A DNA stretch of 64,000 bases from Armatimonadetes bacterium Uphvl-Ar1 (lineage in GTDB: Bacteria; Armatimonadota; Fimbriimonadia; Fimbriimonadales; Fimbriimonadaceae): assembly GCA_002162075.1 (NCBI GenBank), contig CP021423.1:2604001-2668000 (forward strand). Reading direction: 5' to 3'. The translations under genes and the position numbers were made by a program. Positions 45,351 through 54,068 of the stretch are shown here, piece by piece. Positions within the stretch are counted from its first letter, which is position 1; each line of letters opens with the position of its first letter. Below the pieces are notes generated by a model, which had not been told where the DNA came from, ran no database searches, and saw only the letters and a program-made list of their open reading frames with translations.

Positions 45351-47339
45351 ATGCCAAATCTGCTTTTTGAGCTGGGATGTGAAGAAATGCCCGCGTCAGC
45401 CGTTGATCGAGCCACCGCCGATCTTCGTGACCAAATCACAATCCGACTCACCGAAGCAGGGCTTTCTTTCTCGGGCTCCGCCGCTCTTGGCACTCCTCGA
45501 AGACTGATCGTCAGCGTTACCGACCTCCCAGAGAGACAACTCGACCGCGAAGAAGAAGCCCGTGGTCCGCGTGCAGAAGCCGCTTTTGATGCCGATGGAA
45601 ATCCCACCAAAGCCCTTGAAGGCTTCTGCCGTGGTCAAGGTGTTTCTCCCAAGAGCGCAGTAACAAAAGATGGATATGTTTGGATCACCAAATCTATTCC
45701 GGGGCAATCCACCAGTGACTTGCTCGCTGAGCTCCTCCCCGAAGCTGTTAAGTCTCTCAAATTTGATAAAACCATGCGCTGGGGACTCGAAAAAGCCCGA
45801 TTCGTCCGCCCGATCCGCTGGATTCTTGCTCTCCTTGGCGAGGAACCAGTTCACTTCGAACTGTTTGGAGTCGCTTCGGGTCTCACATCCCGCGGCCATC
45901 GCTTTATGGCCCCCCATGAATTCATCCCCAACTCCTGGGACAACCACCTCGCCCTCCTCCGCGAACATTTTGTCGAACCCGATCCCGCTGAGCGACGCAA
46001 GCGGATCGTCGCCCAAGCCCAGTCCGTTGCTAGTGGATCCCCTGATCTCCCCGAAGCATTAGTCAACGAAAATGTCCATCTCACCGAGTGGCCCACCGCC
46101 CACGAAGGCACCTTTGCCGAATCATTCCTTGCTCTCCCTGATCCGGTTCTCGTAACCGCGATGGCCAAACACGAGCGGTTCTTCCCGGTTCGCGACCGAT
46201 CAGGAAAGATTCTCAACAAGTTCATATCAATCCGCAATAATGGCGACGAAGCAAAGGTCAAAGCCGGCAACGAATGGGTTTTAAACGCCCGATTTAATGA
46301 TGCTCAGTTCTTTTACCGAGAGGACCAAAAGCGAACGCTCGATGATTTCCTATCTGATACCGAACAAATGCTCTTCCAAGAGAAATTGGGAACAGTCCGC
46401 CAGCGTGCCGATCGTATCGCTCACCTAACGGTTGAAGTCAATCAAGCATTAGGTGGGATCAATAAGGACGATGCATTTCAAGCCGGACTCTATGCCAAAG
46501 CAGACCTCAGTACAGGTCTCGTCAGCGAGCTGAGCAGCCTTCAGGGAATCATCGGCGGCGAATATGCGCGGCGCGAAGGAATGCCCGAGGCGGTTGCTCA
46601 AGCAATTGGTTCACAATACGCGCTTCCTGATTCTCTCTCCGATGAAAATCGGTTGGGAGTTGCCCTTCTTTTGGCCGACCAACTCGACAAACTCGCCGGA
46701 TTCCTCGGTCTTGGACTCGTGCCCAAAGGCTCCAGCGACCCATTTGGCCTCCGCCGCGCTGCCAGCTTTATCATTCAAGGCTCATGGTTGACTGACGCTC
46801 ACTTAGACATCAAGATGCTGATCGAAAAAGCGACCGAGCAGTATAAAAATCAGAGCATTTCTCTCGATCTTTCCAAGACAGAAGAAGCCCTTGCCGACCT
46901 ATTCCGAGGTCGATATGAAGCACTTCTGCCGAATGTCGAACACGATGTTCACGCCGCCGCAGCATTGAGTGGTCACTGGCACCAAATATCACGTCCACGC
47001 GAATACCTTGCCCGTACCCAACTGCTGGCTGACATCAAACAATCGCCAGATACAGTGCAGACATACACTCGCCCTCTTAACATCCTATCCGCAGCACGGT
47101 CCAAGGGCGAACTCGCAAAAGCGATCATCAAACCTAATGAACTCACGCCAGAGGGGCAAGCACTGCACCAGGCCGTTTCTGAGAGGCTCCCTCTCAAAGA
47201 CGCGATTCATAATTTCTTCGAGTCAACGATGATCAATGATGAAGACTTGACGGTCAGAGCGCGCAATCTGACACTCCTTCAAATGGTGGAAGAACTCCTG
47301 CTTGAAATTGGTGATTTCACGAAACTTGTCATTGAATAG
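45351..47339 (+). CDS. glyS: Glycyl-tRNA synthetase beta subunit
   Basis: 662 residues. Together with GlyQ (alpha) charges tRNA-Gly. The family start 'MPNLLFELGCEEMPASAV' begins at 45351; an in-frame ATG at 45315 and the longer frame to 45231 are less likely. Other signatures: 'DKTMRWGLEKARFVRPIRWI', 'RDRSGKILNKFISIRNN', 'EYARREGMPEAVAQAI', 'SDPFGLRRAA'. glyQ is not adjacent; the upstream neighbour is divergent. Confidence 0.94.
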   Translation: MPNLLFELGCEEMPASAVDRATADLRDQITIRLTEAGLSFSGSAALGTPRRLIVSVTDLPERQLDREEEARGPRAEAAFDADGNPTKALEGFCRGQGVSPKSAVTKDGYVWITKSIPGQSTSDLLAELLPEAVKSLKFDKTMRWGLEKARFVRPIRWILALLGEEPVHFELFGVASGLTSRGHRFMAPHEFIPNSWDNHLALLREHFVEPDPAERRKRIVAQAQSVASGSPDLPEALVNENVHLTEWPTAHEGTFAESFLALPDPVLVTAMAKHERFFPVRDRSGKILNKFISIRNNGDEAKVKAGNEWVLNARFNDAQFFYREDQKRTLDDFLSDTEQMLFQEKLGTVRQRADRIAHLTVEVNQALGGINKDDAFQAGLYAKADLSTGLVSELSSLQGIIGGEYARREGMPEAVAQAIGSQYALPDSLSDENRLGVALLLADQLDKLAGFLGLGLVPKGSSDPFGLRRAASFIIQGSWLTDAHLDIKMLIEKATEQYKNQSISLDLSKTEEALADLFRGRYEALLPNVEHDVHAAAALSGHWHQISRPREYLARTQLLADIKQSPDTVQTYTRPLNILSAARSKGELAKAIIKPNELTPEGQALHQAVSERLPLKDAIHNFFESTMINDEDLTVRARNLTLLQMVEELLLEIGDFTKLVIE

Positions 47340-47894
47340 CTACGACAGCGGATACTTCTTAACGATTTGGAGAATCGTCTTGAATTCGTCCGTCCCAGCC
47401 TCACCAAGCCATTCATAAACCACACTTTCCGTATGGCAAACCCATGCCCCCGCGTCGCGCAACCGCTTCACCGCCAGTTTATATGCCTCCGCCGAGCGAC
47501 TGGTCACCCCGTCCATCGCTAAGAACACTTCGTATCCCGAGGCCAACAAGTCGAGTGCCGTCTGGCAAACACAAATGTGGGTTTCACATCCCACTAGAAT
47601 GACTTGCTGCGCCCCGGCGTCTTTGATCCGCCGCAAGAAATCAGGATTGCCACAGCAAGAAAACGCCATCTTCGCCAAAGCTGGACCTTCAATCATGTTG
47701 TCCAACTCTTCTTCCGTGCCTCCCATCCGCTCCGGGTACTGGACGGTTGCAACAACCGGCACATCGAGTTCTCTCGCGCATTCGACAAGGAACTTGATGC
47801 GCCCCAGCGTCTTTTCATATTCCAAACAACCGGACATGAATTTAGGTTGAACATCAACCACGACAACGATGGATTCTCCAGCAAAAATCCGCAT
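47340..47894 (-). CDS. Isochorismatase-like cysteine hydrolase
   Basis: 184 residues. Alpha/beta hydrolase of the isochorismatase/nicotinamidase family with the triad Asp in 'VVVDVQPKFM', Lys in 'ALAKMAFSC' and Cys in 'ILVGCETHICVCQTAL' (with the cis-peptide-type Val-Gly before it). The substrate cannot be told. ATG 47894 shares one base with the fahA stop (TGATG), so it is the last gene of the unknown-fahA-hydrolase operon. Confidence 0.85.
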   Translation of the reverse strand: MRIFAGESIVVVVDVQPKFMSGCLEYEKTLGRIKFLVECARELDVPVVATVQYPERMGGTEEELDNMIEGPALAKMAFSCCGNPDFLRRIKDAGAQQVILVGCETHICVCQTALDLLASGYEVFLAMDGVTSRSAEAYKLAVKRLRDAGAWVCHTESVVYEWLGEAGTDEFKTILQIVKKYPLS

Positions 47895-49141
47895 CAGTTC
47901 ACCGCCGGCAAAATTTCTCCTAAACACTCGCCAAAGCCAACTCGGAACCCATCACCCTGGGCAAAAGCACGCATTGTTAAGACGTCACCATCCTCCAAGA
48001 ATGTCCGCGATCCTCCTCCGGCGAGTTCGATCGGCTTTGTCCCGCGCCATGTCAACTCAAGCATCGATCCATAACTTCCGGGCTCTGGCCCAGATATCGT
48101 TCCACTCGCATACAAATCACCAAACTCAATCGGCGTTCCATTGCTCGTTTGGTGGGCAATCTGCTGGCTCATCGACCAGTATAAGTGCATCGTATTACTT
48201 TCACAGATTCTTTCGCCATTCAACAAAACCTCCAAAGCAATATCAAAGTGCTGCTGACCCTGCCTCCTGAGGTGAGGGAGCACTTCTGGGTCTTGCTCCA
48301 TCCCCTCAATTCGGAACGGCTCTAGTGCGTCCATTGTCACCAACCACGGTGAAACCGAAGTCGCAAATGATTTGCTCAAGAATGGGCCAAGTGGTTGATA
48401 TTCCCAGCGTTGAATGTCTCTCGCTGACCAATCATTAACAATAACCATCCCCAGAACGTGCTCTTCAGCCGCTTTGCAGTTGATTCGCTTGCCCATCTCG
48501 TTCCCTTCGGCAATATAAAAACCCATTTCTAACTCAAAATCCATCTCTTTGGTTGGTCCATAGGTCGGCATTTCATCATCTGCCCCTTTCGTTTGACCTT
48601 TTGGCCGAATGATCTTCGTTCCGCTCGCTACAACGCTAGAACTCCGACCGTTGTAACCGACTGGCAAGTGCCGATAATTCGGCAACAAAGGAGCCATATC
48701 CGGTCGGAACATCTTTCCAACATTACTCGCATGTTCGATTCCAGAATAGAAGTCAATAAAGGATGTCGGCGGAATTGGAACCGTAAGCACCAGATTCTTT
48801 CGATCCAACACCGCCGTCTTGCGCAACTTGGTGTTGTCCTTCAACTCGGTTGAACCGTCAACCAACAACTCAAAGATCCGTTTGCGCAACGCCGAAAGGG
48901 ATTCTTTATCAAGACCCAAAAATCCGTCCAGCCAAGGAAACTCCTCCTCGTCTAGCAACCCCGTTTCCATAAGCACAGGCAAGTCCAAGGCAAATTCCCC
49001 GATTGCGCAGACCATTCCTTCACCTCGTCCCTTGTGAACCGCCACGGCAAAGGGCAAGTTCTGGATCGGAAAATCAGAATCGGAAGCAACTTCTATCCAA
49101 GATCGCGCATCTGCCGGAACAACGAACGGTGTCATGGTCAC
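47894..49141 (-). CDS. fahA: Fumarylacetoacetase
   Basis: 415 residues. Last step of tyrosine/homogentisate breakdown, cleaving fumarylacetoacetate to fumarate and acetoacetate. Seen: N-terminal SH3-like domain ('LPFAVAVHKGRGEGMVCAIG'), 'DFYSGIEHASNVGKMFRP', metal-site motifs 'DFELEMGFYIAEGNEMG' and 'VLGMVIVNDWSARDIQRWEY', and 'LGPFLSKSFATSVSPWLV'. The start overlaps the upstream gene's stop by four bases. Homogentisate dioxygenase and HPPD are not in the window. Confidence 0.94.
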   Translation of the reverse strand: MTMTPFVVPADARSWIEVASDSDFPIQNLPFAVAVHKGRGEGMVCAIGEFALDLPVLMETGLLDEEEFPWLDGFLGLDKESLSALRKRIFELLVDGSTELKDNTKLRKTAVLDRKNLVLTVPIPPTSFIDFYSGIEHASNVGKMFRPDMAPLLPNYRHLPVGYNGRSSSVVASGTKIIRPKGQTKGADDEMPTYGPTKEMDFELEMGFYIAEGNEMGKRINCKAAEEHVLGMVIVNDWSARDIQRWEYQPLGPFLSKSFATSVSPWLVTMDALEPFRIEGMEQDPEVLPHLRRQGQQHFDIALEVLLNGERICESNTMHLYWSMSQQIAHQTSNGTPIEFGDLYASGTISGPEPGSYGSMLELTWRGTKPIELAGGGSRTFLEDGDVLTMRAFAQGDGFRVGFGECLGEILPAVN

Positions 49142-50115
49142 CAGTATCCCAGCTTTTTCAATCCGTCTACCGGCTCATCCACGCTACAGCTGCCAAATCC
49201 ACCAAACCAGTCTTGGAACAACTCGATGTCTTGATCCGACAATTCATTCGCGCCCACAGCAATCCGATCATCCGTCAACTTAATCAGCTTTCCATCTTCA
49301 ATCATCAAAATTCGCTCAATTTCGGAAGTCGGAATATCACCCGCCAAGGCAAAGGCACTCGCCAAGCAAATATTCAAAAAGCCGTGCCGATGAACCCCGA
49401 GATCTGCATCCAAGTGACGCAAAGGGTCATGCAAACCCGCCGTCATCTTGAACGGAATTTCAATGCTCACCGCCGTATGAATGAAATGAGCCACATCTGC
49501 GACAGAGGGGAAGAGATCCGCTGTCACCCCACCCGTCCGCGCCTTCGCACCAAAATTGGGATTCACCGCCGCCAGATCATGCAAAGAATCCTCCAAATGA
49601 GAATTCCAAGCAAATTCAACATATACATCATCAACTAAATCTCCCAAACCAGCCCGATCAATCGCCTTCAACGCTCTATGGATTGGCCCGTCTTCATGGG
49701 CCGAAACCTTTACTTCATATGCCCCAAATTCAAGGTTTACACACCCTTCCATCCTCTGGATATCACGCTCAAGGCTCGCCATGGTCTTGTCTGGCTCCTC
49801 CAACGGATTTCCAATGACGGAAACTCCAAAACCCTCAATCCCTTTTCGCCGACACAACGCATCCAAATCTTGAAGTTTGTTGCTCGGACAAACAAATAAA
49901 TCCACCATCCAACTCCGGTCATCTTTTAGCCCGACAAACTCGGCGAGGGCTGCCTCTAGCTCGAGTTTCGCCGGCGGGAAAAGCCCCGCATAATTCACCA
50001 TTCCGTCAAGCAACTGTGTCAGCAGTTTGTTCACACTGGGAAGTTTATCCCCATCGCTACCCCAAAGTCGGTACAATTTTAGTTCTGTTGCGCCACGATG
50101 ATGTGTCGTTTCCAT
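49138..50115 (-). CDS. Conserved protein of unknown function, first gene of the fahA operon
   Basis: Up to 325 residues; GTG 50034 or ATG 50001 are shorter possible starts and would leave more promoter space before the divergent regulator. The distinctive motif 'MVNYAGLFPPAKLELEAALA' opens the conserved part. Later stretches look like an alpha/beta barrel ('GFGVSVIGNPLEEPDKTM', 'TGGVTADLFPSVADVAHFIH', 'IPFKMTAGLHDPLRH'). The regular strand-helix alternation and 'KMTAGLH' suggest a TIM-barrel enzyme. Coupling to fahA (ATGA overlap) suggests a role in aromatic amino-acid catabolism, but no activity can be assigned. Confidence 0.6.
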   Translation of the reverse strand: METTHHRGATELKLYRLWGSDGDKLPSVNKLLTQLLDGMVNYAGLFPPAKLELEAALAEFVGLKDDRSWMVDLFVCPSNKLQDLDALCRRKGIEGFGVSVIGNPLEEPDKTMASLERDIQRMEGCVNLEFGAYEVKVSAHEDGPIHRALKAIDRAGLGDLVDDVYVEFAWNSHLEDSLHDLAAVNPNFGAKARTGGVTADLFPSVADVAHFIHTAVSIEIPFKMTAGLHDPLRHLDADLGVHRHGFLNICLASAFALAGDIPTSEIERILMIEDGKLIKLTDDRIAVGANELSDQDIELFQDWFGGFGSCSVDEPVDGLKKLGYW

Positions 50116-50132
50116 GGAAAACCAAGGTGCAA

Positions 50133-50702
50133 ATGATGCGTGTTTTGATTGCGGACGATGATCCGATTATTCGTCTTGACCTCCGACAAATGCTTGAGAG
50201 TCTCGGCTATGAGGTGGCTGCCGAAGCCGAAGATGGGCTCGTGGCGGTCAATTTGGCAAAATCAGAAACCCCTGATGTCTGTTTGTTTGACGTCAAAATG
50301 CCAAATCTCGACGGCATAGATGCGGCAACCCAAGTCGCCGAAGCAGGAATCGCTCCAGTCGTTCTTCTCACCGCATATAGTGACCAAGAACTCATCAATC
50401 GGGCCAAAGAAGCAGGTGTCTTCGGTTATCTCGTCAAACCGTTCAAGCCCAGTGATCTCACCCCCGCGATCGAAGTTGCGCGAAGTCGATTTGAATCAAA
50501 CATCGCGTTAAGTAAGGAAATCTCCGACCTCAGCGAACGTCTCGAAGCCCGGCGTGCAATTGAAAAGGCAAAGGGAATTCTGATGCGCGAACACAGTCTC
50601 GACGAAGCAGAAGCCTATCGCCGAATTCAAACCCAGTCCATGAACGCCCGCAAGTCAATGAAGGAAGTCGCCGATGCGATTATCCTTGCCAGTGATGTCT
50701 AA
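50133..50702 (+). CDS. Response regulator with ANTAR RNA-binding domain
   Basis: 189 residues; AAGG five bases before ATG 50133 sets the start (a second ATG follows at 50136). Receiver domain: acidic 'LIADDDP', phospho-acceptor Asp53 in 'CLFDVKMPN', Lys102 in 'YLVKPF'. C-terminal ANTAR domain from about residue 130 ('RRAIEKAKGILMREH', 'MNARKSMKEVADAI'). ANTAR proteins bind tandem hairpins in mRNA leaders and prevent termination. No histidine kinase is adjacent, and I see no ANTAR target in the neighbouring leaders. Confidence 0.9.
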   Translation: MMRVLIADDDPIIRLDLRQMLESLGYEVAAEAEDGLVAVNLAKSETPDVCLFDVKMPNLDGIDAATQVAEAGIAPVVLLTAYSDQELINRAKEAGVFGYLVKPFKPSDLTPAIEVARSRFESNIALSKEISDLSERLEARRAIEKAKGILMREHSLDEAEAYRRIQTQSMNARKSMKEVADAIILASDV

Positions 50703-50758
50703 GCGACTGGTTAGGGCTAAGTCATAACATTCGACAGATTCATTTCGTAGAATCCATC

Positions 50759-52135
50759 GTGCCCAAAACCGCCCTCGTTTGGCTTCGCCGCGACCTCCGG
50801 CTCCGTGACCACACCGCCCTTGCCCAAGCGACTGCAACCCACGAAACCGTCCACATCGCTTTCGTCTACGACACAAATATCCTCGATCAACTTACCAACA
50901 AACACGACCGCCGCCTTCAATTCATTCACCAATCTCTCGAAGAAATTCAGCGTAAAACCAGCTGCCTCATAACCCTTCACGGCGATCCAATTGACCTCAT
51001 TCCCCAACTTGCGGACGAACTCAAGGTCGACACTGTCATCGCTGCCCATGATGACGATCCTTACGCAATCACACGGGATCAATCCGTTCGGACCAAACTG
51101 CAAAGTAGATTCGTCACCGTTCTCGACCACCTTATCCGCGAAAAAAGGGAGATACTCAAAGATGACGGCACCCCCTACCGAGTTTTCACCCCTTATTCTC
51201 GCGCTTGGCGAAACTCAATAACCCCTCGCGACTTCAGCGAGCGAACTCCTGATCTCACCAAAATCAAACCACCTAGCCAATTCAAAACCGGCCGGATCGG
51301 CAACCACAAGTTAACAGAAATCGGATTCCACCCGACAGAGATCTGGCTAGCCCCTGGTGAAGACGCGGCACTTCAACGACTCCACGACTTTCTTCCGAAA
51401 ATCTCTGACTACTCTCACAATAGGAACGATCCGGCAAAAGAGGGTACAAGTGGCCTTAGTGTCCATCTCCGATTCGGCACGATCAGTATCCGCGAGTGCT
51501 TTCGCGCCGCTCAATCTCAGCTAGCATCAACCAAATGGGAGACAGAACTGATTTGGCGAGAGTTCTATCACATGCTCCTTGCAAACTTCCAGGAACTCGG
51601 AGAAGGCAAAACATTCCAACCATCTACAAACGATATCAACTGGCCGGGCGACCCCAGCCATTTCGAAGTATGGAAAGCCGGTCAGACTGGCTATCCCCTC
51701 GTTGATGCCGCGATGCGGTGCTTCAACGCCACCGGGTGGATGCATAATCGGCTCCGCATGGTCGTCGCCATGTTTCTCACGAAAGATCTGCTCATCGATT
51801 GGCGATTGGGTGAACAATACTTCGCCGAAAATCTACTGGATTTCGAGCTCGCCTCAAATAACGGCGGGTGGCAATGGTCTGCTTCAACGGGAGCCGATGC
51901 CCAGCCTTACTTCCGCATTTTCAACCCCATCCTCCAAAGTGCAAAGTTTGATCCACAAGGCACATTCATCCGAGAATGGGTACCCGAACTCACCACGTTT
52001 GACAACCAGAGTATCCACTGGCCGTTCCAGCCGGACGGCACCCGAACCCTCGAAACACCCCCCAACTATCCCGATCCGATCGTCATCCACAAAGACCAAA
52101 AAGACAAAGCGATCTCCTTATTCAAGAAGCCCTAA
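50759..52135 (+). CDS. phr: Deoxyribodipyrimidine photolyase (cryptochrome/photolyase family)
   Basis: 458 residues from a GTG start ('MPKTALVWLRRDLRLRD'). Uses light to repair pyrimidine dimers. N-terminal antenna domain (1-130) and C-terminal FAD domain: 'TSGLSVHLRFGTISIRECF', 'ELIWREFYHMLLANF', 'GYPLVDAAMRCFNATGWMHN' and 'GWQWSASTGADAQPYFRIFN'. The last Asn and Asp positions fit class I CPD photolyases. Alone after the ANTAR regulator (56-base gap); the stop overlaps the convergent small gene by four bases. Confidence 0.94.
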   Translation: MPKTALVWLRRDLRLRDHTALAQATATHETVHIAFVYDTNILDQLTNKHDRRLQFIHQSLEEIQRKTSCLITLHGDPIDLIPQLADELKVDTVIAAHDDDPYAITRDQSVRTKLQSRFVTVLDHLIREKREILKDDGTPYRVFTPYSRAWRNSITPRDFSERTPDLTKIKPPSQFKTGRIGNHKLTEIGFHPTEIWLAPGEDAALQRLHDFLPKISDYSHNRNDPAKEGTSGLSVHLRFGTISIRECFRAAQSQLASTKWETELIWREFYHMLLANFQELGEGKTFQPSTNDINWPGDPSHFEVWKAGQTGYPLVDAAMRCFNATGWMHNRLRMVVAMFLTKDLLIDWRLGEQYFAENLLDFELASNNGGWQWSASTGADAQPYFRIFNPILQSAKFDPQGTFIREWVPELTTFDNQSIHWPFQPDGTRTLETPPNYPDPIVIHKDQKDKAISLFKKP

Positions 52136-52410
52136 CCCAATTTTCGTTGTTCACCGGGCTGCAAGAGACACTTCTGGCACGCCCGATTCTTCAACTCATG
52201 ATCAATAATCCTGAGAGTTAAGCCTGAGTCTTCCAAAGATCGCAACTCGCTCTGCAGTTGGAGCACCGCACCAACAATGCAATCGAGTCGATTTTGGAGC
52301 TCAATGCAATCCACACCTCGATTCAGATCCAAAACCAAAAGAACCGCTTGGTCGTGGATTTGCCGTGTTTCTCGGTGGATTGCTCTTTGGAAAATATGAA
52401 CATCCGACAT
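52132..52410 (-). CDS. Small protein of unknown family with CxxC, paralogue of the next gene
   Basis: About 92 residues from ATG 52410 (a longer frame to 52452 exists). Two helices with the pattern 'QAVLLVLDLNRG', 'LQNRLDCIVGAVLQLQSELR', then a tail with 'CQKC'. The central 45 residues align with the gene at 52474-52701 (LLVLD, Gly, Q-x-RL, GA, QL, S-x-E). It might be a small metal- or redox-responsive helical-bundle protein, but it does not carry a full CsoR or other known signature. I do not recognise the family. Confidence 0.5.
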   Translation of the reverse strand: MSDVHIFQRAIHRETRQIHDQAVLLVLDLNRGVDCIELQNRLDCIVGAVLQLQSELRSLEDSGLTLRIIDHELKNRACQKCLLQPGEQRKLG

Positions 52411-52473
52411 AGTGCAATTATCAATAAAGGGGTCAAGATGCCACATAGTCAAAATTGTTCAACTAACCGCAAG

Positions 52474-52701
52474 CTAAGTGATCCTCTTTTCATGCTCAGG
52501 TGACTCCAAATACCCCTCGAGCTGAATCATTGCACCCGTCATCGAACTCAACCTGCGCTGGATGTCTTGACTGGATGAACCCTGCTTTACGTCCAAAACG
52601 AGCAACTCCGCTAATTGCAAAACATTCTTGGCCATTCGATCAACTAAGTCCGATGAATCCCCCTTCTTAAGGAAATGCTTTGCCACAAGTGCCATAGGCA
52701 T
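52474..52701 (-). CDS. Small helical protein of unknown family, tandem paralogue of 52132-52410
   Basis: 75 residues ('MPMALVAKHFLKKG', 'LAELLVLDVKQG', 'IQRRLSSMTGAMIQLEGYLE'). Same core as its neighbour but without the cysteine tail. Separated from it by 63 bases on the same strand, consistent with tandem duplication. No ribosome site stands out; a second ATG at 52695 is possible. Function unknown. Confidence 0.5.
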   Translation of the reverse strand: MPMALVAKHFLKKGDSSDLVDRMAKNVLQLAELLVLDVKQGSSSQDIQRRLSSMTGAMIQLEGYLESPEHEKRIT

Positions 52702-52801
52702 AGTCTAAGTGAACAAGAAAAAATCACAAAGAGTAAATCTTGCGGTATTCACAACAGGCCCAATCCAGATCAACCCCCAAAACCAGCCATAATTTCCCCC
52801 G

Positions 52802-53467
52802 ATGCAACGCCCGAATCCCTGGTACCGATTCGTCGCCTGGTTCTTCCGATATGTCGTCTATGGAAGCCTAGGCGGAGTCCGCGTGATCAATGCCGACAGA
52901 GTCCCGCAATCTGGACCGATTCTCATCGCTCCGATCCATTTCAGCACCGCCGACCCACCTCTCATGGGGGCCGCCTGCCCCCGCCCTCTGCGATTCATGG
53001 CAAAGAAAGAACTGTTCTTCTTTCCTCTCAAGTACTTCATCCGCAGCGTTGGAGCATTTCCGGTAAGTCGAGGAGAAGGCGATACTGCCGCTGTTCGACT
53101 CACTCTGGACCAATTGAAACTCGGGAATGGCGTTCTGATTTTCCCCGAAGGAACTCGAGGTGATGGCAAAACCCTAGGCAGCATTCAACTCGGATTAGCC
53201 ATGATTGCCAAAAAAAGTGGCGCAATGATCGTTCCCGTTGGTATCAACGGTACCCAGAGAATGCTCCCAAAGGGACAAGCCATTCCCAAACGAGCTAAAC
53301 TCGTCGTCTCGTTCGGGCACCCATTCAGCTATGAAGAGGTCGCAGTTTCGTCAAACGAAAGAGAAAACCGCAACCTTTTCGTTCAAGAACTAACCAAAAG
53401 GTTACTTGCCGCCGCTGAGGAAACAGGCCTGCATCTTGAACTACCTAAAACCGACGCTGAAAGCTAA
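52802..53467 (+). CDS. plsC: 1-acyl-glycerol-3-phosphate acyltransferase (PlsC family)
   Basis: 221 residues. Adds the second acyl chain to make phosphatidic acid. Contains the HX4D motif in 'APIHFSTADPPLMG' (about residues 46-51), 'FIRSVGAFPVSRGEGD', the 'FPEGTRGDG' block III and 'IVPVGINGT'. One N-terminal hydrophobic segment. With plsX and cdsA also in this window, most of the phosphatidate path is represented. The 3' end overlaps a convergent gene by 23 bases. Confidence 0.92.
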   Translation: MQRPNPWYRFVAWFFRYVVYGSLGGVRVINADRVPQSGPILIAPIHFSTADPPLMGAACPRPLRFMAKKELFFFPLKYFIRSVGAFPVSRGEGDTAAVRLTLDQLKLGNGVLIFPEGTRGDGKTLGSIQLGLAMIAKKSGAMIVPVGINGTQRMLPKGQAIPKRAKLVVSFGHPFSYEEVAVSSNERENRNLFVQELTKRLLAAAEETGLHLELPKTDAES

Positions 53468-54068
53468 ACCCAACTGTTGGATCGCCCTCGCGGAACAAAT
53501 ACTTAAGCGATGCCCCCTGAAAAGGCACAATCTCGACTCCCGCCGTGACCGAGTTCCGATCCGCCTCCCCAATCAGTCGAAACTCTTGTGAGAAAGGCAA
53601 CGAAACACTGTAGAAAATGCCTCCTCCATCCCGACTCCACCCGCCAACCGTCAATATCGTCGGAACATTTTGGTTCAAATCGCCCCAATTTCCAAAATAG
53701 TAACTAATCGCCGCATAAGCCGCAATCTCCCCCCGGGTCTGATCAGTGACGTCCAGAACCCCGAAACTAATCCCGGGCGCAATGTCAGTGATTGGACTCA
53801 GATAGTTATAACTGATATTCAATCCTGGCGTGATCTTGTCTGAATCAATGCTCTCACCGGAGATTTCAATCTCAAAGTTCTGAGTCAAACCATATCCGAT
53901 CCAACCAAAGGCAATATCGCGGCTCGGAGTTGAAAGGAGTTCAAGCTTGACAACGCCTTCCGGAACTTTTCGGCCCTGGGGAGTCGTGATCAATCGATCT
54001 GCTATTACCTCAGCCGGAACCAAGAGCAGCAATGCAACCAAAACCGAAACGTGCGCCTTCACAGTCAA
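53445..54068 (-). CDS. Putative outer-membrane beta-barrel protein
   Basis: 207 residues. Signal peptide to about residue 23 ('VSVLVALLLLVPAEVIA'), then regular amphipathic strands ('IAFGWIGYGLTQNFEIEISG', 'IAAYAAISYYFGNWG', 'GIFYSVSLPFSQEF'), ending 'VGFSFQRRF' with terminal Phe. No further family recognised. Its ATG overlaps the stop of the acyl-CoA dehydrogenase gene (ATGA), so it is the last gene of the glcD-glcE operon, which is unexpected for an outer-membrane protein. Confidence 0.62.
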   Translation of the reverse strand: MTVKAHVSVLVALLLLVPAEVIADRLITTPQGRKVPEGVVKLELLSTPSRDIAFGWIGYGLTQNFEIEISGESIDSDKITPGLNISYNYLSPITDIAPGISFGVLDVTDQTRGEIAAYAAISYYFGNWGDLNQNVPTILTVGGWSRDGGGIFYSVSLPFSQEFRLIGEADRNSVTAGVEIVPFQGASLKYLFREGDPTVGFSFQRRF

